Shown here: positions 29,063 through 42,434 of the stretch, in pieces
Numbering within the stretch: the stretch's first letter is position 1
How the letters are laid out: the number at the start of each line of letters is the position of its first letter
Origin: Desulfotomaculum nigrificans DSM 574
Lineage (GTDB): Bacteria; Bacillota; Desulfotomaculia; Desulfotomaculales; Desulfotomaculaceae
Length of the DNA: 64,000 nt
Reading direction: 5' to 3'
NCBI RefSeq assembly: GCF_000189755.2
Contig: NZ_KI912183.1
Coordinates: forward strand, 2,780,255-2,844,254
The notes under the pieces: model-generated
The model's input: the letters and a program-made list of their open reading frames with translations, nothing else
What the model was told of the DNA's origin: nothing
Database searches by the model: none
Position numbers and translations under genes: made by a program

Positions 29063-29355
29063 AATGACCTCCAGTGGTGTGAAAATAATTACAATCTATG
29101 TGACTTGCCACGGGATAAATATTTATTAGAATGACATCATTCGACATAGGCTTGGCAAATCCTTTTAAAATATTAAATTTTTATTTTAACTTTTTTAAAT
29201 AGTTATAAAAGTCGTTTAAAATTATACGAAATTTTTATATTTGGGCAACTAGTAAAAATATTTAAAATAATATTTTAAGTAGTTGGGCTTTATAACATTG
29301 ACAAACTGAAACTGTCAGGACCAAAATTTTGAATAAAATGATTAAAAAATAGAAC

Positions 29356-29384
29356 TTGTTAGAGAATAAACCTCATGGTAGAAT
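29356..29384 (+). promoter_or_regulatory. Promoter of the permease gene
   Basis: TTGTTA (29356-29361), 17-base spacer, TAGAAT (29379-29384). The surrounding 300 bases are very AT-rich. Confidence 0.5.
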
Positions 29385-29419
29385 ATAATCGAACAACTTA
29401 ATATTGTGATTATTTCGGG

Positions 29420-29493
29420 TTCAACCTTTCAGGTTGTTAACGGATTTTTGACTATCAGGGGGGGTAGTCAGCTTTTGGGCTGGCTACCCCCTA
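29420..29493 (+). promoter_or_regulatory. Structured leader of the permease gene
   Basis: Two hairpins in a 200-nt untranslated leader: CAACC/GGTTG (29422-29436) and AGGGGGGGTAGTCAGC with GCTGGCTACCCCCT (29457-29493). No T tail follows, so not a plain terminator. An ion-responsive leader is possible; no known class recognised. Confidence 0.4.
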
Positions 29494-29591
29494 TGTTTAT
29501 GTCATAGAAAAGGGGGGGAATATCATTGATAAAAATTTTTTGACCAGTAAATATTTAAATTTAAATAATTTTAATTTAAGGAGGGACCATT

Positions 29592-30875
29592 ATGGAGGGG
29601 AATAGCCAGGCAATTTTAGCCACCGCGGTGTTTTTGGTGGCCTATGCCATAATTATATCTGAAAAAATTCACCGGGCCGTGGTTGCTCTTTTGGGCGCCA
29701 TGGTTGTTGTGGTGGCAGGCATTCTATCCCAGGAAAAGGCCGTAGAAGCCATTGATTTTAACACGATTGGCTTGTTAGTTGGTATGATGATCATTGTGGG
29801 TATTGCCAGAAACTCAGGGGTATTTGAATATTTGGCCGTTAAGGCAGCTAAACAAAGCAAGGGCGAACCACTGGCCATCATGGTGGCGCTTTCAGTCATT
29901 ACAGCCATTTTATCTGCCCTGTTGGATAACGTAACTACGGTTTTACTGATCGTGCCGGTTACTTTCTCCATTGCCAGGTCATTGGAGATAAATCCCATGC
30001 CCATATTATTTGCGGAGGTAATGGCCTCTAATATTGGAGGTACCGCCACTTTGATTGGTGACCCGCCCAATATTATGATTGGTTCGGCCACCGGCTTAGG
30101 CTTTATGGACTTTGTGATTAACTTAACCCCGGTGGTTATTGTGATTATGGTGGTTACTGTCTTGTTGCTAAAAATGATTTTCCGTAAGCAACTGGTGGTA
30201 CGTCAAGAATTAAAGCAAAACATCATGAATTTGGATCCCCGGGACGAAATTAAAGACCCTGTACTACTGAAAAAATCATTAATTGTTATCGCCTTGACCA
30301 TTGGTGGCTTTTTACTGCACCAGTATGTTCATTTGGAGTCTGCCACCATTGCCTTAGCCGGGGCAGCTTTACTGCTGTTGCTTACCCGGGAAGACCCCGA
30401 GCATGCCCTCACTGCAGTGGAGTGGCCAGTGATCTTCTTCTTTGCCGGTCTGTTCATACTGGTGGGAGGATTAGAGGAAGTTGGGGTAATCGAGTGGATT
30501 GCTAAGAAATCCCTGGAGTTAACCGGCGGTGCCATGTTACCCACCGGCATGCTAATCCTGTGGCTGTCTGCCATTGCCTCAGCCTTTGTGGATAACATTC
30601 CCTTTGTGGCCACCATGATTCCCTTGATTCAAGATATGGGTAGACTGGGCGGCATAACTGACCTTGATCCTCTCTGGTGGTCCCTGTCCCTGGGGGCTTG
30701 CCTGGGCGGTAACGGTACTATTATTGGTGCCTCTGCCAACGTCGTGGTGGTGGGCATGGCGGAAAAGCGCGGCTACAAATGGACCTTCCTGGGCTTTATG
30801 AAGGTAGCCTTTCCTTTAATGATAGTTTCCATTATCATTTCTACTGTTTATCTATACTTCTTCTACTTGACATAA
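29592..30875 (+). CDS. ArsB/NhaD-family ion transporter
   Basis: 427 residues, about eleven membrane segments, ion-transporter superfamily. Characteristic pieces: GLLVGMMIIVGIARNSGVFEY, SALLDNVTTVLL, ASNIGGTATLIGDPPNIMIG, and the repeat ASAFVDNIPFVATMIPLI with LGGNGTIIGASANVV. The two-fold DN..T / GGT..GDPPN repeat is typical of NhaD, P-protein and ArsB relatives. Substrate (Na+/H+, arsenite or dicarboxylate) cannot be decided. AAGGAGGG before ATG 29592. Confidence 0.9.
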   Translation: MEGNSQAILATAVFLVAYAIIISEKIHRAVVALLGAMVVVVAGILSQEKAVEAIDFNTIGLLVGMMIIVGIARNSGVFEYLAVKAAKQSKGEPLAIMVALSVITAILSALLDNVTTVLLIVPVTFSIARSLEINPMPILFAEVMASNIGGTATLIGDPPNIMIGSATGLGFMDFVINLTPVVIVIMVVTVLLLKMIFRKQLVVRQELKQNIMNLDPRDEIKDPVLLKKSLIVIALTIGGFLLHQYVHLESATIALAGAALLLLLTREDPEHALTAVEWPVIFFFAGLFILVGGLEEVGVIEWIAKKSLELTGGAMLPTGMLILWLSAIASAFVDNIPFVATMIPLIQDMGRLGGITDLDPLWWSLSLGACLGGNGTIIGASANVVVVGMAEKRGYKWTFLGFMKVAFPLMIVSIIISTVYLYFFYLT

Positions 30876-30906
30876 ATACAATAAGATACTCTTTATCAAT
30901 AAATTG

Positions 30907-30932
30907 ACGGCGCCCGGGGGGGTGCCGTTTTT
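30907..30932 (+). terminator. Intrinsic terminator after permease
   Basis: ACGGCGCC/GGTGCCGT with a T5 tail. Confidence 0.85.
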
Positions 30933-31021
30933 CGTTATATATAGAAGTTTGCAATAGTTTTACAATATAGCAGCAAACTTTGTATTATAATATTATTATT
31001 GTTTAAGAAAGGAGTAGGGAC

Positions 31022-31117
31022 ATGGAAATCGTTGATTCTCAAACTCACGTGGATGAGTTTGGCCTTTGGTTAAATTTAGTTGCGCTATTAAATATTAATC
31101 CTGATAATAATAAGTAA
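31022..31117 (+). CDS. 31-residue small protein, unknown
   Basis: Encodes MEIVDSQTHVDEFGLWLNLV, ending ALLNINPDNNK. AAAGGAG sits eight bases before the ATG and an AT-rich promoter-like region (TATTATAAT at 30983) precedes it. No family recognised. It precedes the asparaginase gene by 51 bp without a terminator, so could be its leader peptide or an operon partner. Confidence 0.45.
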   Translation: MEIVDSQTHVDEFGLWLNLVALLNINPDNNK

Positions 31118-31168
31118 AAGTACGATAATTACCAGGAAATCTAAATTATTCTTACCAGGGATGATAGA

Positions 31169-32149
31169 ATGAGTAATAAGAAAAAAATTGTCATTTTTAG
31201 TACCGGCGGTACTATTTTATGTGACTTTGTACCCGGCCAGAAGGCGGTATTACCTGCCCGACGGGGCGGTGATTTATTAAGGCAAATCCCCGGTCTTGAT
31301 CAGTGGGTGGAGATAAATATTGTAGAGCCCTTTCAACTGCCCAGTCCCCATTTGACCGTAGAACACGGATTACAGTTAAGTGAGGAGATTGAACAATATT
31401 TATCCCGCCAGGAATATGAGGGGGCAGTGGTACTGCAGGGAACGGATACTTTGGAGGAAATGGCCTATCTGGTTCACCTGACCCTGCGGACGAATAAACC
31501 GGTGGTTTTTACCGGTGCCATGAAAAGTAACGGCGAACTTTACTGTGATGCTCTGGGTAACATTGCTGCTGCCCTGCAAGTAGCCAGTACGGATGAAGCT
31601 CAGGGTAGAGGGGTGCTGGTGGTGATGAACCAGGAAATTCATGGCGCCGTGCATGTTAGCAAAACGCACAGTGAAAGTGTAGCTGCCTTTCAATCGCCGC
31701 AATTTAGCCCCCTGGGTAGAATCTCCATGGATGAAGTTGTTTTTTATACTTCCATTGATCATGCAGGAATGGCGGACAAAGGCAGGTATCAAAGACAAGT
31801 TGAACAGCCGGTGTTGCTATTGAAAGCCTACTTGGGCATGGAACCGGGGCTAATCCGCCTGGCTCGGGAGACCGGTATAAAAGGGCTGGTCATTGAGGCC
31901 TTTGGAGCGGGCAATTTACATCCGGCGGTGGCCGCGGAGGCGGCAGTAATGGTGCAGCATGGCATCCCGGTGGTAATTGCCACCCGCTGTTGGGCAGGGC
32001 GGGCATTACCCCTGTATGCTTATGAAGGTGGAGGTAAGATATTAAAGGAAGCCGGACTGATTCTCGGAGGAGGTTTAAGCGGCGTTAAATGTCGCTTAAA
32101 ACTGATGCTGGCTTTAGGGAACCAATTAAACCCTCATTTGGAATTTTGA
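31169..32149 (+). CDS. ansA: L-asparaginase, type I (AnsA-like)
   Basis: Hydrolyses L-asparagine to aspartate and ammonium. 326 residues without a signal peptide, so cytosolic. Nucleophile region FSTGGTILCD, second catalytic block LQGTDTLEEMAYL, and the FTGAMKSNGE loop are intact. ATG 31169 after AGGGATGA. Opposes asnB, which makes asparagine elsewhere in the window. The frame end overlaps the upstream extension of the next ORF, but that gene starts later. Confidence 0.92.
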   Translation: MSNKKKIVIFSTGGTILCDFVPGQKAVLPARRGGDLLRQIPGLDQWVEINIVEPFQLPSPHLTVEHGLQLSEEIEQYLSRQEYEGAVVLQGTDTLEEMAYLVHLTLRTNKPVVFTGAMKSNGELYCDALGNIAAALQVASTDEAQGRGVLVVMNQEIHGAVHVSKTHSESVAAFQSPQFSPLGRISMDEVVFYTSIDHAGMADKGRYQRQVEQPVLLLKAYLGMEPGLIRLARETGIKGLVIEAFGAGNLHPAVAAEAAVMVQHGIPVVIATRCWAGRALPLYAYEGGGKILKEAGLILGGGLSGVKCRLKLMLALGNQLNPHLEF

Positions 32150-32199
32150 TTTTGGTGGGATTCCCCAATTGTTGGTACCAGATAGGTGGGAAGTTTAAA

Positions 32200-32952
32200 T
32201 TGTTAAACAGAAAGTATCGCAAGGAATTTGAAGTTCATTATTATGAAATTAACCAATTCGAAGAAGCAACGCCGGTGGCTGTATTAAATTACCTGGAGGA
32301 AACAGCAGTGGCCCACTCTGAGTCAGTAGGGGTAGGTATCAGTAAGCTCAAATCCCAAGGTGTAGCCTGGATGCTAAACCGCTGGCACATCAAAATGGAA
32401 AGGTACCCTTTATGGAATGAAAAAATAGTAATAGAAACCTGGCCTTCTAGATTTGAACGTTTTTATGCCACCAGGGAGTTTAACATTAGAGACAGCCATG
32501 ACCACATTATCGGTCGGGCATCTTCCCTCTGGGTATTTTTAAATATTGAAAAGAAGCGTCCCTTAAGAATCCCTGATAAAATTAAGGATGCCTATGGCAC
32601 CGACCCACACAGGGCCATAGATGAACCCTTTGGCGAGCTTTACAACCTAGATGATTCAGTGGAGAAAAAAGAGTTCCGGGTAAGAAGAAGTGATATTGAT
32701 ACCAACAATCATGTGAACAATGCCAAATACGTTGACTGGGTTCTGGAAACAATTCCTGCGGAGATTTATCATAACTATACCCTTGCTTCTCTGGAAGTAT
32801 TGTATAGAAAGGAAGTAGCTTTTGGTGCCACCATTTGGGCCGGTTGTCAGGGGATCGGCAAGGGGCTAAATCCGGTGTACGCTCATAGTATTATGAACCA
32901 GGATGGTAACCTGGCCCTGGCCAGAACTATGTGGCAGAGAAGAAATAAATAA
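32200..32952 (+). CDS. Acyl-ACP thioesterase
   Basis: Hydrolyses acyl-acyl-carrier-protein to release fatty acids. 250 residues from TTG 32200, which has AGGTGGG nine bases upstream; the open frame reaches back to 32089 inside the asparaginase gene but lacks a site. Two hotdog domains: first with YLEETAVAHSESVG and WMLNRWHIKMERYP, second with VRRSDIDTNNHVNNAKYVDW (Asn/His catalytic motif DTNNHVNN). FatA-like (PF01643) family. Confidence 0.9.
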   Translation: MLNRKYRKEFEVHYYEINQFEEATPVAVLNYLEETAVAHSESVGVGISKLKSQGVAWMLNRWHIKMERYPLWNEKIVIETWPSRFERFYATREFNIRDSHDHIIGRASSLWVFLNIEKKRPLRIPDKIKDAYGTDPHRAIDEPFGELYNLDDSVEKKEFRVRRSDIDTNNHVNNAKYVDWVLETIPAEIYHNYTLASLEVLYRKEVAFGATIWAGCQGIGKGLNPVYAHSIMNQDGNLALARTMWQRRNK

Positions 32953-33000
32953 ATATTTGCATACTAATTAGTTCCATAATAAGATTATAACTTTTAATTT

Positions 33001-33034
33001 AAAAAACCTCACTGATCAGCCAGTGAGGTTTTTT
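33001..33034. terminator. Bidirectional terminator between thioesterase and ATPase genes
   Basis: AAAAAACCTCACTG and CAGTGAGGTTTTTT, perfect 14 bp, 6-base loop. Confidence 0.95.
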
Positions 33035-33053
33035 ATCATCAAAAATTTAGTTC

Positions 33054-34175
33054 TTATTTAAACTCCTCCGCATATTTCAAAATCCGAGCCAGAATCTCAC
33101 CCCGCTTGGCGTTGATAGCCTCAAAATCCATGGCCGGGATGTAGTATTGCTCCATTAAATCATGCTCAGCCTTGGCGGCGGCAATGTAACTGATGGCCCG
33201 GCCAATGGCTGAGTGCAGCCGTTCGTGGGCACATTTAATTTCCTCTTCATAAAGAGCCATAATATACTCATCAAGGTATTGATTAAGGTAACTGATCTTA
33301 ATTTTCTTTAACCCCGGCACGTCTTGCAGTTTAAAATCAATGCCGGGAATTTCTTTCAACACCGCTACTTTCATGGCCGGTACAACAACCAAGTCTACTG
33401 CGGTGGGTTCAAAGGCACAGTGATATACTTCGGTGTCAAGGCCGTGCATATGCATGGCCTGGGCAATGGTGCCCACCACCTGCGAACCGATGGCACCGGC
33501 ATCGCCGGCAATAAAATACAGCTTTTTAACCCCGTCAAGAACGGTGTCAAGATAGTGGACCTGACCATTGGGGGTGAAGGCCGTGGCAAAGAGGTGCCGG
33601 TCTTTTGCTTTTTTATTAAATTGAATGTAGGCATCTTCAATAATGTCCTTGGCGATGTCATGGATGATCCCGTTAATGGCCGCCATGTTCATGGCTTCGG
33701 CATAGTAGCTGTCTAACTCGTCCTTAATGGCTTTGGCTTCGGCCAGTTGGTAATAGGCAATTTTAAACAAACGGCCAACCCTGGCGTTGCTTCTTAGTAC
33801 AGCTTCTTTATTTTTTACCATCTTTTCTTCATCCCAATAATCGCCTAGATGGATAATCTCATCCACTACTCCCGGGTTTTTAGGATCCACCACGTGGGGG
33901 GCGGTGCCATCCAGCAAAGCCACACCAATGGAGGGAATACAAACACCGTCCAGGGACCCGTTGTCAGAAGAGCAGCAATGAAACTCAACATCATAGCCCA
34001 GTTCCAGCATTTTTTCCCCGATGTAACGCATAAATGTTGACTTTCCTACTCCTGGACCACCTTTTATTACTAAAATTCGGGTTGCGTCCGGGTTAATTAT
34101 ATGGTCGTAGTAGGAAAAAAAGCCGCGACAAGTATTTCCGCCTGGGAATACTTTTTTTAATTTCCCTTTACTCAT
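33054..34175 (-). CDS. Duplicated P-loop ATPase of the PRK06851 type
   Basis: 373 residues. N-terminal Walker A VIKGGPGVGKSTFMRYIG (about 35-52), FHCCSSDNGSLDGV, and a second half beginning HLFATAFTPNGQVHYLDT with the degenerate loop FIAGDAGAIGSQV. Matches a conserved clostridial two-domain ATPase family with no assigned function. ATG 34175. Its leader has a terminator and a hexaloop hairpin (see 34215-34286). Confidence 0.8.
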   Translation of the reverse strand: MSKGKLKKVFPGGNTCRGFFSYYDHIINPDATRILVIKGGPGVGKSTFMRYIGEKMLELGYDVEFHCCSSDNGSLDGVCIPSIGVALLDGTAPHVVDPKNPGVVDEIIHLGDYWDEEKMVKNKEAVLRSNARVGRLFKIAYYQLAEAKAIKDELDSYYAEAMNMAAINGIIHDIAKDIIEDAYIQFNKKAKDRHLFATAFTPNGQVHYLDTVLDGVKKLYFIAGDAGAIGSQVVGTIAQAMHMHGLDTEVYHCAFEPTAVDLVVVPAMKVAVLKEIPGIDFKLQDVPGLKKIKISYLNQYLDEYIMALYEEEIKCAHERLHSAIGRAISYIAAAKAEHDLMEQYYIPAMDFEAINAKRGEILARILKYAEEFK

Positions 34176-34214
34176 AAATTTACCCCCTTGTAAATTTAGA
34201 ATTTGGTCGGCATC

Positions 34215-34286
34215 AAAAAAGCACCACGAATCAGGGAGAATCCTGAGACTATTGTGGCGCTTATGATCAGAGTCACCCCATTGTGA
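34215..34286 (-). promoter_or_regulatory. Leader terminator with an upstream hexaloop hairpin
   Basis: On the minus strand TCAC-AATGGG-GTGA (34273-34286; loop A1, G4) lies before an intrinsic terminator (AGCGCCAC/GTGGTGCT at 34220-34261 with inner TCAGG/CCTGA and T6) in the leader of the P-loop ATPase gene. The second hairpin expected for an ANTAR target is not evident, so assignment is tentative. Confidence 0.4.
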
Positions 34287-34335
34287 TTCCTTAGCATATT
34301 AAATAGATATTAATTAAATAGAGTATGTATGATAG

Positions 34336-34373
34336 GCTTTTTGACGGAAATAAATGGTACATGGCTGTTAGGA
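34336..34373 (+). repeat. Dispersed 38-base repeat, copy A
   Basis: 35 of 38 bases match 43495-43532 in the same orientation. Lies in a 380-bp gene-free stretch between the ATPase gene and tRNA-Lys; the rest of that stretch is AT-rich with no other feature seen. Confidence 0.7.
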
Positions 34374-34555
34374 AATTTACATCTAGAAGAATAGATTATT
34401 GCTCTGCCAACTTAAAAATACCAAGGAAAATATAGACAGAAGTTTGTAAAAATGCCACTTGTCTTTAAGTTGAATTCTATGATAACATAACAAAAGCCGC
34501 ACTTGAGCGTCGATCAAATAGTGATTTCAAAACTAATAAATTTGCAAGACAATAA

Positions 34556-34631
34556 GATCCATTAGCTCAGTTGGTAGAGCACCTGACTTTTAATCAGGGT
34601 GTCCCGCGTTCGAGTCGCGGATGGATCACCA
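34556..34631 (+). tRNA. tRNA-Lys (anticodon TTT)
   Basis: Acceptor GATCCAT/ATGGATC, D-arm TAGCTCAGTTGGTAGAGC, anticodon loop CTTTTAA within CCTGA/TCAGG, T-arm CGCG-TTCGAGT-CGCG. CCA end encoded. Confidence 0.97.
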
Positions 34632-34636
34632 CATAT

Positions 34637-34727
34637 GGAGTGGTACTCAAGTGGCTGAAGAGGACGGTTTGCTAAACCGTTAGTGGTCGCAAGGCCAGCG
34701 CGGGTTCAAATCCCGCCCACTCCGCCA
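34637..34727 (+). tRNA. tRNA-Ser (anticodon GCT)
   Basis: Acceptor GGAGTGG/CCACTCC, anticodon loop TTGCTAA, long variable arm (GTGGTCGCAAGGCCAGC region) as in class II tRNAs, T-arm GCGGG-TTCAAAT-CCCGC, CCA encoded. Confidence 0.96.
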
Positions 34728-34730
34728 TAT

Positions 34731-34756
34731 TCCCCGATAGCTCAATGGTAGAGCAT
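34731..34756 (+). pseudogene. 5' fragment of a tRNA gene (tRNA-Asn-like)
   Basis: TCCCCGATAGCTCAATGGTA then GAGCA reads as acceptor strand plus D-arm, then the match stops and AT-rich sequence follows. No anticodon or T-arm. Three bases after tRNA-Ser, so a third tRNA was truncated in front of the rRNA operon. Confidence 0.7.
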
Positions 34757-34796
34757 GTGAAATTTCTACCAAATTTAAAATTATAAAAATTACCAC

Positions 34797-34825
34797 TTGA
34801 ATATAGCTAAAAGCTATGCTAAGAT
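34797..34825 (+). promoter_or_regulatory. rRNA operon promoter P1
   Basis: TTGAAT (34797-34802), 17-base spacer, TAAGAT (34820-34825); a GCCG/CGGC hairpin follows. Confidence 0.7.
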
Positions 34826-34885
34826 AACAAATGTCGCCGCTGAACGGCGGCAACAAAAGATGGACAAGCTACCAAAAACTTTCAG

Positions 34886-34914
34886 TTGACGAACAACGAA
34901 AGTGATGGTAAGAT
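34886..34914 (+). promoter_or_regulatory. rRNA operon promoter P2
   Basis: TTGACG (34886-34891), 17-base spacer, TAAGAT (34909-34914). Same -10 and a similar CCGC/GCGG hairpin after it as P1, suggesting duplication. The 240-nt leader to 16S contains GTCCCC/GGGGAC (35009-35024) and the TCTTTGAAAACTAAACAG type of leader motif. Confidence 0.8.
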
Positions 34915-35156
34915 AAAATTCCCGCCGCATGAGCGGTGGTGAATAAATGGTCTTTGAAAACTAAACAGTGGATGATGGATGTGCAGCACGGTCAAGTCAA
35001 AAGTCAGCGTCCCCTAAAGGGGACAAGTAAAGCTGATACTATGACGACCACATCCTCGTCAAGCGTGAAAGCGCTAGCGAGTAATTCCTGGAAAAGTAAA
35101 CTAAAGAGCCGAAGAACTCTTTAAGATATTGAACACCCTAAAGGGTGCGAGAAATA

Positions 35157-37010
<1,854 letters not shown>

Positions 37011-37186
37011 CCGTTCCTTGAAAACTGAACAGCAAACAAGTAAAGCGTCGCAGACAAACACTGCAGGATACAGCAAAGTAACCGAGCAAAAGGGGAAGCT
37101 GCTTAAAAGGAAAGCTGAAAAGCTAATGGCCAAAAGCCAAAAGCCAACAGCTGACCCAAGAGCACTACCCGAAAGGCAAACAGCAT

Positions 37187-40123
<2,937 letters not shown>

Positions 40124-40194
40124 ATATTGGCAGTTGGCCAGGTTACAAAGAATACGACGATTTACTTGAAGGCTGTTCAGTTTTGAGGGAATTA

Positions 40195-40291
40195 GCCGTT
40201 CGCTATTCGCCATTCGCTGTTCGCTTTAGGGCAAGACCCTAAAGGAACGTAAGAGCAAAAACGAAAAGCGAATAGCGAAAAGCGAAAAGCC
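40195..40291 (+). repeat. TTCGC/GCGAA repeat hairpin between 23S and 5S
   Basis: CCGTTCGCTATTCGCCATTC then GCTGTTCGC on the 5' side and AAGCGAATAGCGAAAAGCGA on the 3' side form a long imperfect hairpin around an internal GGGCAAGACCC.. segment. Same repeat type as in the 16S-23S spacer. Confidence 0.7.
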
Positions 40292-40324
40292 AGACCTCAA
40301 AGAATTACCCAACAGCATAAATTT

Positions 40325-40440
40325 TCTGGTGGCGATACCGGAGGGGGTACACCTGTTCCCATCCCGAACACAGCAGTTAAGCCCTCCAGGGCCGATGGTA
40401 CTTGGGGCTCACGCCCCTGGGAGAGTAGGTCGCTGCCAGA
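40325..40440 (+). rRNA. rrf: 5S ribosomal RNA
   Basis: TCTGGTGGCG at the 5' end pairs with CGCTGCCAGA; CCCATCCCGAACACAG and GGGAGAGTAGGTCGC are diagnostic. 116 nt. Confidence 0.96.
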
Positions 40441-40448
40441 GTAATTTT

Positions 40449-40485
40449 AAGAACACCCATAGTCATTGACATGGGTGTTCTTTTA
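40449..40485 (+). terminator. rRNA operon terminator
   Basis: AAGAACACCCAT (40449-40460) and ATGGGTGTTCTT (40471-40482), perfect 12 bp, T tail. Confidence 0.93.
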
Positions 40486-40620
40486 TGTGCGACAGGCAGT
40501 CGCACCTGTCCCGTTAATAGTTCGGGACAAACTCATGTTATAATGTATTTGTCAACTCAAAATTCCCCCATGTGGCTATTAAAAATTCCCTGTAAATTTG
40601 CAAGACAAGAACTAGGGGTT

Positions 40621-40689
40621 ATGTCAGAGACCGTCTGCCCAAAATGTGAGGGAGATATGGCCTATACAGGGGAAACCGAGGATAGATGA
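40621..40689 (+). CDS. 22-residue CxxC small protein
   Basis: Encodes MSETVCPKCEGDMAYTGETE then DR. It follows TAGGGGTT, a TATAAT-like box at about 40540 and a GTCCCG/CGGGAC hairpin (40508-40529). The stop codon lies inside a perfect terminator. The frame is open back to 40471, but that part overlaps the rRNA terminator. The CPKC pair suggests a zinc-knuckle; no family recognised. Confidence 0.4.
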   Translation: MSETVCPKCEGDMAYTGETEDR

Positions 40690-40715
40690 AGTACTATCCT
40701 CGGTTTTAATTTTTT
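40676..40715 (+). terminator. Terminator overlapping the 22-aa ORF stop
   Basis: CCGAGGATAG (40676-40685) and CTATCCTCGG (40694-40703), perfect 10 bp, TTTTAATTTTTT tail. Confidence 0.9.
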
Positions 40716-40803
40716 AGTCGCCCGATAGGGCAAATTTGTTCGTATATCAGAAAGTATAAGTTTTTTGGGGTGCCTCTATTATTTGGGGGTATCCCTTTAC
40801 TTT

Positions 40804-42432
40804 TTATGAAGATATTTTGGATTGAGCAGACGGGTTATGGGCTAGGGACATAAATTTGTCAACTTTGCCATAGTCAATAGTTAACTTGCTAACAACAACT
40901 GTTACCACAAAAGCTGCGGTAACACTATAGACAGCCGGATTTACTAAAACGGGGAGGCCCAAAATATTTTTACTCTTCATAAACATGGCAACAGTAAACA
41001 AGATGGACACCGCAAGCCCGGTACACATGCCGACAACTACACCTTCTTTGGTAAGTTTTTCCCACCAAATGGCTAATATCAGGGCCGGGGCAAAGGTGCT
41101 GGCACCAATACCAAAAGAGATGGCAACCAGGAAAGAAATTCCTTGATCCTTTAATACTATCGACAGGATTATAGCAATAATGGACAATACTGCTGCACCG
41201 GCTTTAGCAAATCTTAGCTGTTCAGCTTGGCTGGCACCGGGGCGCAATAACTTTGCATATATATCGTGGGCAAGGCAAGTGGTGGCCGAAATCATTAATC
41301 CAGCTGCGGTACTGAGCATCGCCGCAACGGCGCCTGCTGCGGCCAGACCCATTAAAAACTCTCCGCCGATCATCTGACTTAACAGGGGCACTACCATATT
41401 GGTGGCTATCCCGCTTTTTCCCTGCACAAGTAAGGCCAGCAAGTCAGGATAAAGCACAATCATTGCTGCTAAACCAACAAAACAAGTGGCAATATAAAAT
41501 ATGGACAGTCCCGCCAGGGTAAGTGCAAGACTTTTTTTAGCTTCGGTGGCGTCAGGAACAGTATACAGCCGAGTTAAAATATGGGGTAATCCGGCCACCC
41601 CAAGCAATAGAGCCAGTACAAAGCTAATCTGATCTGGTAAACTCTTAGAGAACACACCCGGTGTTAAAGCGGACTCCTTGCCCACCAGCAGGTTATTAAC
41701 GGACATTATTACCTCTTTGCTGTTACCGCCGGAGGTTCCGGTAAGCAATTCCGCAGCCACCGTTTGAGATACCTGCGGCGGTATGGTAGAATGGGCTGAA
41801 TGTATTATTTTCATGGGATTGCCATCAAAATACTTTACAGTTACTAATATAAAAATAAATAGCATTACCGACCAGAGTACAACCCCCTGGATAATTTGAT
41901 TATATGTTGTCCCACGCATTCCTCCGAGTATAACATAGATAGCCATCATAGAACCAACCAGCACCATGGTAAACATGTAGTCCCATCCTAAAAGAAGGTG
42001 AAACAAACCTCCGGCACCAATGATCTGAGGAACAAGATAGAAGGTACAGATCACGAGGGTTGTTACAGCCGAAACTATCCTGATATATTTCCAATCAAAC
42101 CTGGCCATTAACACGTCGGCAACAGTAAACTTGCCGGTATTTCTTAAAGCCGAGGCGATAATAAACAAAACAGTCATATAACCGGCAAAGTAACCAAGGC
42201 CATCCCAAAACCTGTCGATGCCAAAAATAGCAACTGCTCCGGCCACCCCCAGAAAACTTGCTGCACTTAAATAATCCCCAATCAAGGCCAGACCGTTGGA
42301 TACCCAGGAAATTTTTCCGCCTGCCACAAAAAACTCATCGGTGGTTCTTGTCCACCTTCTGCTATACCAGGCCACAAATAAAGTAAAAAACAAACTGATA
42401 ACAACTATTATCAAAGCAATTGGATTCTGCAT
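40804..42432 (-). CDS. Sodium:solute symporter, acetate (ActP)-like
   Basis: 542 residues, about thirteen membrane segments. SSS-family blocks: WYSRRWTRTTDEFFVAGGKI, LIGDYLSAASFLGVAG, VAGLPHILTRLYTVPDATEA, LSTAAGLMISATTCLAHDIY. Closest in layout to cation/acetate symporters; with acs in the same genome stretch, acetate or pyruvate uptake is likely (inference). ATG 42432 starts two bases after the stop of the upstream UspA fusion, whose last codons contain its GGGAGGTAA site: translational coupling. Confidence 0.88.
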   Translation of the reverse strand: MQNPIALIIVVISLFFTLFVAWYSRRWTRTTDEFFVAGGKISWVSNGLALIGDYLSAASFLGVAGAVAIFGIDRFWDGLGYFAGYMTVLFIIASALRNTGKFTVADVLMARFDWKYIRIVSAVTTLVICTFYLVPQIIGAGGLFHLLLGWDYMFTMVLVGSMMAIYVILGGMRGTTYNQIIQGVVLWSVMLFIFILVTVKYFDGNPMKIIHSAHSTIPPQVSQTVAAELLTGTSGGNSKEVIMSVNNLLVGKESALTPGVFSKSLPDQISFVLALLLGVAGLPHILTRLYTVPDATEAKKSLALTLAGLSIFYIATCFVGLAAMIVLYPDLLALLVQGKSGIATNMVVPLLSQMIGGEFLMGLAAAGAVAAMLSTAAGLMISATTCLAHDIYAKLLRPGASQAEQLRFAKAGAAVLSIIAIILSIVLKDQGISFLVAISFGIGASTFAPALILAIWWEKLTKEGVVVGMCTGLAVSILFTVAMFMKSKNILGLPVLVNPAVYSVTAAFVVTVVVSKLTIDYGKVDKFMSLAHNPSAQSKISS

Positions 42433-42434
42433 TG

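Noticed and set aside
32089-32199. Extended N-terminus of the thioesterase
   Set aside because: Runs inside the asparaginase gene without a ribosome site; TTG 32200 has AGGTGGG.
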